In this document: piece after piece, positions 38,630 through 47,204 of the stretch
Numbering within the stretch: position 1 is the stretch's first letter
How the letters are laid out: each line of letters opens with the position of its first letter
Assembly: GCF_004102745.1 (NCBI RefSeq)
Contig: NZ_RLII01000007.1
Coordinates: 1 to 64,000 of the forward strand
Direction of reading: 5' to 3'
Source: Acetivibrio mesophilus
GTDB lineage: Bacteria > Bacillota > Clostridia > Acetivibrionales > Acetivibrionaceae
Length of the DNA stretch: 64,000 nt
The notes under the pieces: generated by a model
Told to the model about the DNA's origin: nothing
The model's input: only the letters and a program-made list of their open reading frames with translations
Databases searched by the model: none
Translations under genes and position numbers: made by a program

Positions 38630-39511
38630 ATGTGGGGTTCAATTATATATTTTGTTGCAGTCTCATTACCGGAACAGTTTCTAATGGCTTTATTTGCGTG
38701 GCTGATTTTAGGTAAACACAAAACGGCAAAGTTTCATAATGTAATAATTGTAGGAAGTAGTGCGGCAGCTTTGTTTAGAATAAGCCAAATTGTTATTCCC
38801 GCTTTACTTGTGTCGACAGAGCGCGTTGTCATGCAAAGTATGCTTATAACGGCGGTTCAGGTAATTGGTTTCTTAGCTTTGGTGTTCTTTATTTATAGGG
38901 TGAATATTATTGAGTCGATTATTGGCTCATTGGTCATGGTAGTAGTTTTTACTGTGGCACAGGGCACGACAATAATTTCATTACTGCTTTTATTCGGTTG
39001 GTCAAAAGAGGAGTTTGACATCAGTCAGGCTATGACAATTGCATGTGCATTAGTATACTTTATTATCATGATATTGATATGTTACTTTATTTACAAATTT
39101 GATTTAAATATTCGTTATTTAAAGATCAAATCGAATGACAAGCCATATACTAGCCGAGTTAAATTTTTAGTTTTACAGTTGTCTTTTAGTTATTTGAATT
39201 TACTTATTATATATAATCTGTTTCTTAATAATATTGCAATTTTTGAGACGTTTGCCAATAAAGTCCTTACTATACTTTGCTTTTTGATTAACATTATTTT
39301 CACAGTTATTCTTGTGAAAAGCGTGTTTAAAATGGGGGAAATAATCCAAAAGGAAGAAGAATTAAAAAGAAAATATGATGGAAGAGAATTTATTCAGAAC
39401 ATTGATTATATGAAAACCCTCATTGATGAAAAGCAGTATGATGAAGTTAAAAAGTTCCTTAACTCCATGAAAGCTGATATAGATGATAAAATCGTAAGTG
39501 ACAAGGACTAA
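38630..39511 (+). CDS. AgrC-like membrane receptor lacking the kinase domain
   Basis: The 293-residue protein has about six or seven membrane helices (roughly residues 3-225) and a short cytoplasmic helical tail. The tail, GREFIQNIDYMKTLIDEKQY then DEVKKFLNSM, lines up with the dimerisation helix of AgrC-type kinases (H-D-F-KNHL..L..L....KYEEAL.YL). The phosphoacceptor His position is Arg, and the protein ends about 15 residues later with no ATP-binding domain. It cannot be a working kinase as read. The stop is clean, with a new gene 77 bases on. GAAAGGG precedes the ATG. The next gene encodes an AgrD-like peptide, which suggests a peptide receptor, decoy or export/immunity role. Confidence 0.6.
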   Translation: MWGSIIYFVAVSLPEQFLMALFAWLILGKHKTAKFHNVIIVGSSAAALFRISQIVIPALLVSTERVVMQSMLITAVQVIGFLALVFFIYRVNIIESIIGSLVMVVVFTVAQGTTIISLLLLFGWSKEEFDISQAMTIACALVYFIIMILICYFIYKFDLNIRYLKIKSNDKPYTSRVKFLVLQLSFSYLNLLIIYNLFLNNIAIFETFANKVLTILCFLINIIFTVILVKSVFKMGEIIQKEEELKRKYDGREFIQNIDYMKTLIDEKQYDEVKKFLNSMKADIDDKIVSDKD

Positions 39512-39588
39512 CTAAGGACTAATAGGACAAATCTAGAAGGGCTTTGGAAGGTTTGTTCTATTAAATAAAAAAATAGGGGGATGTTATT

Positions 39589-39711
39589 ATGAAAGGTAAA
39601 GTATTAGGTGTAGTTTCAGCGGTATTGTTTGTGGTTGCATCCATGGTGGCGAGTTCGGCTTCGTATTTTATTCTGTATCAACCAAAGGCACCGAAATCAT
39701 TACAAAAATAA
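39589..39711 (+). CDS. AgrD-like autoinducer peptide precursor (serine type)
   Basis: A 40-residue peptide with AGGGGG eight bases before the ATG. It has a basic start, an amphipathic leader (KVLGVVSAVLFVVASMVASS), a core ASYFILY, and the tail YQPKAPKSLQK. The tail matches the pattern of clostridial cyclic lactone autoinducer precursors (YQP.xPKSL.K). The residue that usually is the ring-forming Cys is Ser25, which would give a lactone instead of a thiolactone. The processing protease AgrB is not in this window. The ring limits cannot be fixed from sequence alone. Confidence 0.7.
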   Translation: MKGKVLGVVSAVLFVVASMVASSASYFILYQPKAPKSLQK

Positions 39712-39818
39712 CATCTCAAAAGGCGACTTCATTGGCAATAGAATTATTTAGGGGATAAGGTTTGTACTTTATCTTATTGGATTAAAAAATGACATAAAAA
39801 TACATAATAAGTTTACTT

Positions 39819-39847
39819 TAAAGCGCCCGATGGAAGGCGCTTTTTTT
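39819..39847 (+). terminator. Terminator after the AgrD-like gene
   Basis: AAAGCGCC/GGCGCTTT perfect stem with an 8-base loop and a T-run. Confidence 0.9.
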
Positions 39848-40023
39848 GAGTAATAATGAAATTATGGTGATTTGGGCTTTTCAGGTTTGCAGACTGAATA
39901 TTTCTCAAGCACTGCCATTAAATGTGTATCTTTCTTAGTATAATAATTTTTTTTTTTCATATTTTAATATTATAATCAATACTTTTTTCAATTATTTGCT
40001 CATATTATAAGGCGAGCGATAAA

Positions 40024-40200
40024 ATGTATATTGGATGTGATATTATGTATAAAAAGGAAAAGTATGGGGTAACAGAGCTCAGTAAAAAAGATAGAAAAGT
40101 GCTTGATAAATATACCAAGTCTTATTCAAATTTCATTGAAAGCAGTACAGCAAAGACTGGTATACTCCAAGAGAAGGTTTCTAAATTAAAAGCTGATTAA
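40024..40200 (+). CDS. Small charged protein, unrecognised
   Basis: An open frame of 58 codons, or 51 if the second ATG at 40045 is used (MYKKEKYGVTELSKKDRKVL). It encodes a Lys-rich, probably helical protein ending LQEKVSKLKAD. Ribosome binding sites are weak for both starts (GGCGAGCG before the first, GGATGTGAT before the second). A good terminator follows 17 bases after the stop, which supports a real transcription unit. It lies between the agr-like pair and the radical SAM island; no function can be assigned. Confidence 0.5.
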   Translation: MYIGCDIMYKKEKYGVTELSKKDRKVLDKYTKSYSNFIESSTAKTGILQEKVSKLKAD

Positions 40201-40217
40201 ATTATTGTAAGATAGAT

Positions 40218-40254
40218 ACAGGTGAGATCCTTCGGGGGTCGCCTGTATTTTTTA
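40218..40254 (+). terminator. Terminator after the small charged gene
   Basis: ACAGGTGA/TCGCCTGT outer stem and inner GATCC/GGGGTC pairing around TTCG, followed by ATTTTTT. Confidence 0.88.
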
Positions 40255-40356
40255 TGGATTATGCAATACCGACTAAATCATCAAAAGTCTATAAAACGTT
40301 GCAAGGATCAAAGACGGATCCGCATAGTATATGAGTCCAGCTTTGAGTGTCACAAA

Positions 40357-41712
40357 TTAGCTAATAAAAACTCTCCTTAGTTTTATCAATAAAACTTTAA
40401 TTATAAAGAGAAATGAACCAAAGTTTACACAAGAGTAAAGGGGAGCCTTTCTTCTGTGCCAAGCTAATTTCAAAGAAAGCTTGTAATATTCATAATAAAA
40501 ACGAGACACACTCATATGCTTTGGTTTTAAAATACAATGAAACAAGTCCTGTTTTCCGGGGTCAGTAGTTAAAAGACTATCCCTATACTTTGAAAAATTT
40601 GCGGCGCCCTGCATTGGAGTGTAAATGGAAACTGTTGGAATTATAGCTCGCTGGGCTATCCAGTTATATAATTCTTTGAAATCTCTAATGGTCATATCCT
40701 GGTGTACTATAAACAAACCGGAGCAAATGATATCGAGTTCTTCAAGAATTTTAACGCATTCTTCATTATGCTCCAATGTTGCGTCCTTATTATAAGAGCC
40801 TAGGTCATTGTCAGAACATGCCTCAAGTCCTACCATGACCAGTGAGAGTCCAATATCTTTCAGTTCACGCATAATATCTTTATTTGCTGCTATAAAATCT
40901 GCTCTTCCATAAACCAAATACTTTTTGCTTATTCTTTTCTTGCGTATCAGCTCTATAAATTGCTTAAGATACTTTGTGTCGGTTAAAAAGTTGTCATCGG
41001 TAATATGGATATTGGGTGCATCGGTTGTCATAATTTCATTTACCAGGTCCTCCACCTCTCGGCAAGCATATTCCCCACTGTTTCTATTGGTACAATAACA
41101 GAAGGTACAGGAATTTTTACAGCTATACGAATTCTTGATCAAGGCAAGGGGATGAAAACTCAAGTGCCGATAACGGTGTTTATTGTTGTAAAAATATGTT
41201 CTGTCTATTTGCGGCAAATCCTTAGGGGTTTCAGAAACCTTCCTGTTTGCTTTCCAACCTTCTCCTTCTTTGTAACATATCCCGGGAATATCCTCTAGTG
41301 CAGTTGTGCCAGTATTATCAATAAAGTCCATGAGTTTTGCGAAAGAGTCCAATCCACTCAAATGGTATATGTAATCCGCAGACGAATCAAAGAAATTTGC
41401 ATAATTTAGTTCTGAGTGACTTCCACCAATTATTACGGTAATTCTTGAATCAAAACGTTTTATCCGGTGCGTTAATTTTATCATCAGCTTTTCTTGAGTT
41501 ATATAACCTGTTATACATACAACATCAGGAGCAAAATGCTTAAGCTTGCTTTTAAGGGGAGTCAGTTCATGTCTTCTGTCATAAATATATGGCTCGTGTC
41601 CGAGGTTTTTTAGTACTGTGTAGAGGTATTCCATTTCAAGAGGCTCATATTCCACAAGATTGGTATAAGCAAAAATTCCAACGGTTTCAGGTTTAATAAG
41701 CAATACTCTCAT
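40357..41712 (-). CDS. B12-binding-type radical SAM protein (island member 1)
   Basis: The 451-residue protein has an N-terminal Rossmann-like cobalamin-binding-type domain (about 1-140) starting MRVLLIKPETVG, with VVCITGYIT and IIGGSHSELN. A radical SAM barrel follows with the cluster motif CKNSCTFC (Cys198, 202, 205) and LVMVGLEACSDNDLGSYNK. The classical DxHxxG cobalamin ligand is absent, as in many class B enzymes. The C-terminus (about 380-451) is the shared domain with KPKHMSVSRFYYEYY. Likely chemistry is methyl transfer or a related radical step on an unknown substrate. It is last in a three-gene minus-strand operon, 12 bases after member 2. Confidence 0.85.
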   Translation of the reverse strand: MRVLLIKPETVGIFAYTNLVEYEPLEMEYLYTVLKNLGHEPYIYDRRHELTPLKSKLKHFAPDVVCITGYITQEKLMIKLTHRIKRFDSRITVIIGGSHSELNYANFFDSSADYIYHLSGLDSFAKLMDFIDNTGTTALEDIPGICYKEGEGWKANRKVSETPKDLPQIDRTYFYNNKHRYRHLSFHPLALIKNSYSCKNSCTFCYCTNRNSGEYACREVEDLVNEIMTTDAPNIHITDDNFLTDTKYLKQFIELIRKKRISKKYLVYGRADFIAANKDIMRELKDIGLSLVMVGLEACSDNDLGSYNKDATLEHNEECVKILEELDIICSGLFIVHQDMTIRDFKELYNWIAQRAIIPTVSIYTPMQGAANFSKYRDSLLTTDPGKQDLFHCILKPKHMSVSRFYYEYYKLSLKLAWHRRKAPLYSCVNFGSFLFIIKVLLIKLRRVFIS

Positions 41713-41724
41713 TTATAATCACCC

Positions 41725-43053
41725 CTATTGATTTGGACCTTTATTTAAGTACTTTTTATCATAAGTCTTTAAAAGATACGCCAGATATATCCTTGGGAAA
41801 TTAATGTAGTACAGCAAGGCAAAATGAACTTTAAATAAAACAGCTGAAATATTTTGTGGTCTCATCAATAATTTTGTACCGTCGGTTCTTCCATATCTAT
41901 ACTTGTAAAGCTTGTGTTTGTTCTCTTTGTGGATACGGGTACCTTTAAAAGGTATTAAAATGCTGAATAATACCCAGACCAATTTTTGCTTGCGGATAAA
42001 GCGGTGAATATCTATAAAATTTTTATGCTTAAAGTCATAATTTATTACAAACAGACCATTACATACCATATTGTTATCCCTTAATATTTTTACTGCTTTT
42101 TCGTTTATTTCAACACTGGAATTTTTATTATAGGAATCAAGTATATTATCCTCTACAGCTTCTAATCCTACAAGCATATCCCTAAAGCCTGCTTTGTACA
42201 ATAAGGGCATGATATCTTCACATTTAACGATACTATCAGCTCTTGCAAATATCATATATGTCTTATAACAGTTTTTTTCTATGAGTTTATTGCAAATTTC
42301 AATTACCCGCTCCTTATTGACAAGAAAATCATCGTCACATAGCCATATGCGGTTGTTATCTATTTCCATTATTTCGTTTACAACATTTTCTACGCTTCTT
42401 TCGGCATAAAAGCACCCATTAAACTGCCTGGAAATACAAAAATTACACTCTTGGGGGCACGAAAAGGATGATTTCATTAAAGAAAAACTACCTTTGGCTA
42501 TAATACGATATTTTTTGCGATTTTCGTAGAATAGGCTTCTGTCGGGTTTCACATTGTAATCTGTAATAGGCTCTCCACATGGATTGTGAATCCATTTCCC
42601 ATCCTTTACATAGGCGATCCCAGTAGCAGACTTCAAAGCGTCTGTATCAAGATCGTTTTCAACAGCAATTCTAAAGGAATCCAAACCGTAATCATAGTAG
42701 ACAAAATCAATATTATCCAAGAAGAAATCTTTGTAATTGATATTTACTTCCGGACCACCAACCAAAATTTTCAGATCCGGTTTCACCTTTTTGAGCTTAT
42801 TAATCATTTTTAATATATAATCAGCATTGTTGGACATAACCGAAAAGCAAACAGCAGTTATGTTGTTTTCCTCAATGTTTTTAATTATACGGCGGAAACG
42901 GAAAAGACGGCTGTAGAAAACTTCATCATAGAAAACATAATCCCTGCCCTTTTCTTTCATCACCCCTGCTAAGTACTCAAGCCCTAGAGGCTCAATACTG
43001 GCCACTCTTTTATCATAACGCACTCTTACCAATAGATATTTTTGCTTAGCCAT
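41725..43053 (-). CDS. B12-binding-type radical SAM protein (island member 2)
   Basis: A 442-residue paralogue of its neighbours. The N-terminal domain has VASIEPLGLEYLAGVMKEKG and LVGGPEVNINYKDFF. The cluster motif is CPQECNFC (Cys199, 203, 206), followed by IWLCDDDFLVNKERV and MLVGLEAVEDNILDSYNK. The C-terminus has RPQNISAVLFKVHFALLYY. No DxHxxG is present. Similarity to member 3 through the whole length points to tandem duplication. GGGAGG precedes the ATG; the gap to member 3 is 20 bases, so the genes are probably co-transcribed. Confidence 0.85.
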   Translation of the reverse strand: MAKQKYLLVRVRYDKRVASIEPLGLEYLAGVMKEKGRDYVFYDEVFYSRLFRFRRIIKNIEENNITAVCFSVMSNNADYILKMINKLKKVKPDLKILVGGPEVNINYKDFFLDNIDFVYYDYGLDSFRIAVENDLDTDALKSATGIAYVKDGKWIHNPCGEPITDYNVKPDRSLFYENRKKYRIIAKGSFSLMKSSFSCPQECNFCISRQFNGCFYAERSVENVVNEIMEIDNNRIWLCDDDFLVNKERVIEICNKLIEKNCYKTYMIFARADSIVKCEDIMPLLYKAGFRDMLVGLEAVEDNILDSYNKNSSVEINEKAVKILRDNNMVCNGLFVINYDFKHKNFIDIHRFIRKQKLVWVLFSILIPFKGTRIHKENKHKLYKYRYGRTDGTKLLMRPQNISAVLFKVHFALLYYINFPRIYLAYLLKTYDKKYLNKGPNQ

Positions 43054-43073
43054 TTATGGATACCTCCCATTTC

Positions 43074-44405
43074 TTAGAACCAGCCGGTTCTTTTGGTGTC
43101 ATATGCTGTTTTAAATATAGTCCGGCAAATAATTTTTGGATAAGTTAGCACATACAACATATATACCCTTACCATAAACATAAAAGAGGACATTTTCTCA
43201 GGTTTTATTGTAATGTGCAAACCGTCAAGGCGCTTTGATTTGAATTTTATCAAACGTTCTTTGTATTCATCATATGCGTCTGTGCCCTTATAGGGGGTAA
43301 ATATTCCAAAAACCACCCATAGAAGGTTATTTTTCTTTATGAAACGATACAGTTCTTTGAAATCTTGGCGTGATGATTTGTGACTTACAACAAATAGACC
43401 GTTACACACAATATTGTTGTCCGCTAGATTTTTAATAGCCTGTGTATTCACATCTTTTGAGGTTTGCTTATTGTATTCATCCAAAAGATCGTCACTTACT
43501 GCTTCAAGACCCACTAAAATATCCCTAAAGCCTGCTTTGTACATTAATGGGAGTATGTCCGGATTTTCTGCCAAAAAGTCTGCTCTTGAATATGCCAAAA
43601 AATGTTTTTTGATTTTTCTTTCAATAATTACCTCACAAAACCTTTTGACCCGTTCTTTGTCCACAAGAAAGGTATCATCTACAAACCATATTCTAGGATG
43701 TTCAATGGATTCTATCTCATCAATAACGTCCATTATAGGGCGCTCGGTATATACTCCGCTGTTCATTTTTGTGCAATAGCAAAAAGTACATTCAAAAGGA
43801 CAAGAAAAGGATGCTTTAGCAATAGCAAAACTACCTTTTAGGAAGATAAAATTTTTCTTTAAACCTTTATTAAAGGCAGTTCTATCAGGACGTGTAATAA
43901 AGTTGTCTACTGGGGCTCCTTTTTCTTTAACAACCCATTCATCATTTATTTTAAAACAAACTCCATTTTGCTTATTAAGAACTTCCGGCAAAAAGCCTTC
44001 TAAGAAAATATTTTTCAATGAGTTAAGACCATTATCATGATATACCAAATCAATGCTGTCTGTGAAAAAATCTTTATAATTTAGTTCGGCTTCCGGCCCA
44101 CCAACCATAATGTAAAGGTTAGGAAATTTTTTCTTGAGCTTGTCTGAGGTATTTATTATATAATCCGAAGTGTTGGCATTGGCATGAAAACCTACAAAAT
44201 CATATCCACCCTTTTCAATTTTTCGAGATAGTCTGCTAAATCTGAAACACCGAGAATATTGAAATTCATCAAATATTTCACATTCTACTCCTAAGTCCCT
44301 GCAAAGTCCGGCAATATATTCGAGCCCTAGAGGTTCTAAATTAGCAACAATGGATGAAAATTTAGGACGAACAAGTAAGACTTTAATCTTTTTTGAAGCC
44401 TCCAT
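43074..44405 (-). CDS. B12-binding-type radical SAM protein (island member 3)
   Basis: A 443-residue protein and first gene of the minus-strand operon. It contains NLEPLGLEYIAGLCRDLGV, IMVGGPEAELNYKDFF, the cluster motif CPFECTFC (Cys202, 206, 209), IWFVDDTFLVDKERV and ILVGLEAVSDDLLDEYNK. The tail has KPEKMSSFMFMVRVYMLYV, a membrane-like Tyr/Leu-rich helix also seen in member 2. GGGGGTAAGTA precedes the ATG. The promoter must lie in the 156-base gap shared with divergent member 4, where TATAAT-like boxes occur, but none was assigned. Confidence 0.86.
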   Translation of the reverse strand: MEASKKIKVLLVRPKFSSIVANLEPLGLEYIAGLCRDLGVECEIFDEFQYSRCFRFSRLSRKIEKGGYDFVGFHANANTSDYIINTSDKLKKKFPNLYIMVGGPEAELNYKDFFTDSIDLVYHDNGLNSLKNIFLEGFLPEVLNKQNGVCFKINDEWVVKEKGAPVDNFITRPDRTAFNKGLKKNFIFLKGSFAIAKASFSCPFECTFCYCTKMNSGVYTERPIMDVIDEIESIEHPRIWFVDDTFLVDKERVKRFCEVIIERKIKKHFLAYSRADFLAENPDILPLMYKAGFRDILVGLEAVSDDLLDEYNKQTSKDVNTQAIKNLADNNIVCNGLFVVSHKSSRQDFKELYRFIKKNNLLWVVFGIFTPYKGTDAYDEYKERLIKFKSKRLDGLHITIKPEKMSSFMFMVRVYMLYVLTYPKIICRTIFKTAYDTKRTGWF

Positions 44406-44561
44406 TACTTACCCCCTATATTTGTGATTCAATATAACTTCTCTAATCTGAAATCTAATTGTATCATAAACAGCTGTATAAGGGGAGTTTTTGTTGAATT
44501 TTGAGTTGTTATAGAGTAAACTAGTAGAAAATAATAAATTATTATTGGTAAGGGAAAAGGT

Positions 44562-45839
44562 ATGAATGTTCTACTTATAAGACCAAGACCCCACAGTGAG
44601 ACAATCGGGCTTCAAAGTGTAATGATTTGTGAGCCGTTAGAGCTTATGTGTCTTTCCTCTGTGTTAAAACAGAATGGGCATGTAGTAAATATTATAGATA
44701 TGATAATTGAAAAAAAGCCTATTGACTATTTTATAAAAAAAGTCAATCCCGATGTGGTGGGGATAACCGGATATATTAGTCATGTTGGAATTATTAAAGA
44801 ATACGCAAAGGTAATCAAATCATATTCAAAGGATATAAAGGTTTTGGTTGGGGGAGTTCATGCTAAAGTCTGCCCGGAGGATTTTACAGATGATAACATC
44901 GATTCTGTGTGCAGAACCGAAGATGATTTATATGATTTTTTAGGCTGCAAAATAAAAGAAAAATCCTTACCGGATAGAGAGATAACGAAAAAATACCAAA
45001 ATAAGTATTATTATCTTTTTCAGAATAAATGTGCACTGATAAAAACATCCTTTGGATGTCCCTACAACTGCAATTTTTGCTTTTGTAAAGAGATATCGTC
45101 ATATTCGGCTAGAGAAATAGATGATGTGATAGCCGAGTTAAAAACTATTCCCCAAAAAGAGGTTTATATTGTTGACGATGATTTTTTGTTTAATCGAAAT
45201 AGGCTTTTGGAGTTTTATCAAAAGCTAAAAGAAAATAATATACAAAAAAACTATTTGGTTTATGGCAGGGCAGATTTTATTTCAAAAAATGAAGATATTA
45301 TTATGAAGCTGAAAGAAGTGGGGTTATCGGCTGTAATTGTGGGAGTTGAGGCATCCAGTCAAGAAGAACTTGATTCCTATAACAAGAAAACAAAAATTGA
45401 TGACAATGTCCGAGCCATAAGTATTTTGAAGAAACACGATATAGAATGTTATGCGACGGTAATATTAGGCATAGATTGGGATAAGCATGACTTTAAACGG
45501 CTGTACAATTTTATAAAAGCAAATAAGATAGTTTTCGTGAATCTTCAGCCTTTTACCCCTATGCCCCATACCCAGTATTTTGATATGTATAAAGATAAAT
45601 TGATTATACCTTATGAGGAACATGAAAAATGGGATATGGCACACTTAGTGGTAAAGCCTGAGAAAATAAGTATAAGAGAATACTATTACCGGATTATAAG
45701 TACTTATTATAAAGTAACGGTGTCGCCACAAAATGTGATTTATATGATAAGAAAATATGGACTAAATACAGTAATAAAGTTATCTTTTGGGGCATTAAAA
45801 ATAACCTGGCAGTATACAAAGAAGATAATAAAGGGTTAA
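44562..45839 (+). CDS. B12-binding-type radical SAM protein (island member 4)
   Basis: The 425-residue protein starts MNVLLIRPRPHSETIGLQSV and has PDVVGITGYISHVGII and VLVGGVHAKVCPEDF, the form typical of the cobalamin-type domain. The cluster motif is CPYNCNFC (Cys166, 170, 173), with VYIVDDDFLFNRNRL and VIVGVEASSQEELDSYNK after it. The C-terminal KPEKISIREYYYRI matches the shared domain. It is the closest relative of member 1 by N-terminal motifs. It heads the plus-strand operon, with member 5 46 bases downstream. Confidence 0.85.
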   Translation: MNVLLIRPRPHSETIGLQSVMICEPLELMCLSSVLKQNGHVVNIIDMIIEKKPIDYFIKKVNPDVVGITGYISHVGIIKEYAKVIKSYSKDIKVLVGGVHAKVCPEDFTDDNIDSVCRTEDDLYDFLGCKIKEKSLPDREITKKYQNKYYYLFQNKCALIKTSFGCPYNCNFCFCKEISSYSAREIDDVIAELKTIPQKEVYIVDDDFLFNRNRLLEFYQKLKENNIQKNYLVYGRADFISKNEDIIMKLKEVGLSAVIVGVEASSQEELDSYNKKTKIDDNVRAISILKKHDIECYATVILGIDWDKHDFKRLYNFIKANKIVFVNLQPFTPMPHTQYFDMYKDKLIIPYEEHEKWDMAHLVVKPEKISIREYYYRIISTYYKVTVSPQNVIYMIRKYGLNTVIKLSFGALKITWQYTKKIIKG

Positions 45840-45885
45840 GTTGCAGAAAATGTTATTATTTTATCTTGAGAGTGAGGGGGATTAG

Positions 45886-47196
45886 ATGAAAATCTATTTT
45901 ATTCAGTCTACTCCGTATTATGGGGACAATGAACCGGTTAAAAAAGGTAGGCTTTACTTTGTTGGATTGGCGCCTGCAATTCTTGCATCTTTAGTTCCCG
46001 ATTGTGATTTTGAAGTATGTCTTGAAACCATTGATGAGGTAAACTTTGAAAGTGATTGTGATATTGTTGCAATTTCCGGTATGGGGCATGCTATTATTCG
46101 AAGCATTGATATTGCCAAGGAATTTAAGAAAAGGGGCAAGACGGTTGTTATGGGCGGATATATGGTCAGCCTTATGCCCGAGGAGGCAAAAAAATATTGT
46201 GACAGTGTTATAATAGGTGATGGAGAATTGAGTTTTCCTCAAATGGTTAAAGACTACGAAAATGGCTGCTTAAAGGATTTTTACAACATGCCTCTGGGAA
46301 AATTAACCTACCCCCTTCCGAAATATGAATTGCTGACAAAAAAGAAAATCGGCAATTTTCTCCCTGTTCAAGCAGGAAGAGGATGCCCTAATTCCTGCAG
46401 CTTTTGCTCGGTATATTGCCTATATAAAAACAAATATTTAAAACGGGATATAGAGGAAGTTATTCGTGATATAAAGAGGATAAAAGAGTTGGGATATAAT
46501 AAATTTTTGCTTTTGGACGATAATATTTTTTCGGATATTCCATATCTAATGGAGCTTTTGGGCGAAATAAAAAAACTTAAAATGAAATGGATGTCCCAGT
46601 GTTCTATTTCCATTGCGGATAACAAAGAGGTTTTGAAGGCCGTTTATGAAAGTGGGTGTGAAGCACTTTCCTTCGGTATCGAGAGTATTTCTCAAGAAAG
46701 CCTCAATTCAATGAATAAGTCTTGGGCAAATGTAAAACGCTATGCTGAGCAAATACAAAAAATTACCCAAGCAGGAATTGACGTTTCAACGGAAATGGTT
46801 GTAGGCTCGGATGGGGACACCCTTGAAAGTATCTCAAAAACAGCGGAATTCATTGTTGAGAATAAAATAGTCGTTCCAAGATTCTATATTTTAACGCCTA
46901 TCCCGGGTACGGTCTTTTTTGAGCAAATGAAAAGTCAAAACAGAATAGTAAATAATGAAATATATAGTTATAATGGGACCACTGCAGTTCATAAGCCCTT
47001 GCATATGACACCTCAAGAATTAACCGATGCTTACTGGGATTTATATAAAAAAGTATTTTCAAGGACTGCTATACTGAAAAGGACAATTTTTAGAAAGGAT
47101 TTCTTCAAAAATCCTCTTAAATACATTTTTTATATGTATGTCAACTTTTATTACCGGTATCAGATTAACAAAGGCATTATTCCCAATATAATATAG
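45886..47196 (+). CDS. B12-binding-type radical SAM protein (island member 5, divergent)
   Basis: The 436-residue protein is the least like the others. It begins KIYFIQSTPYYGDNEPVKKG and has VAISGMGHAIIRSIDIAKEF and VVMGGYMVSLMPEEAKKYCD. The cluster motif GRGCPNSCSFC (Cys167, 171, 174) and ALSFGIESISQESLNSMNKS follow, as in BchE/hopanoid-type radical SAM enzymes. RFYILTPIPGTVFFEQM near 330-345 is typical of the BchE-like group. GAGGGGG lies five bases before the ATG. It is nine bases from the acetyltransferase-like gene, so it is co-transcribed with it. Confidence 0.86.
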   Translation: MKIYFIQSTPYYGDNEPVKKGRLYFVGLAPAILASLVPDCDFEVCLETIDEVNFESDCDIVAISGMGHAIIRSIDIAKEFKKRGKTVVMGGYMVSLMPEEAKKYCDSVIIGDGELSFPQMVKDYENGCLKDFYNMPLGKLTYPLPKYELLTKKKIGNFLPVQAGRGCPNSCSFCSVYCLYKNKYLKRDIEEVIRDIKRIKELGYNKFLLLDDNIFSDIPYLMELLGEIKKLKMKWMSQCSISIADNKEVLKAVYESGCEALSFGIESISQESLNSMNKSWANVKRYAEQIQKITQAGIDVSTEMVVGSDGDTLESISKTAEFIVENKIVVPRFYILTPIPGTVFFEQMKSQNRIVNNEIYSYNGTTAVHKPLHMTPQELTDAYWDLYKKVFSRTAILKRTIFRKDFFKNPLKYIFYMYVNFYYRYQINKGIIPNII

Positions 47197-47204
47197 GAGT
47201 AACT

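Noticed and set aside
40357-47196. MiaB/RimO-type or HemN-type identity of the radical SAM proteins
   Set aside because: They lack the N-terminal UPF0004 cysteines and the C-terminal TRAM domain of MiaB/RimO, and the N-terminal domain is of the cobalamin-binding type rather than HemN type.
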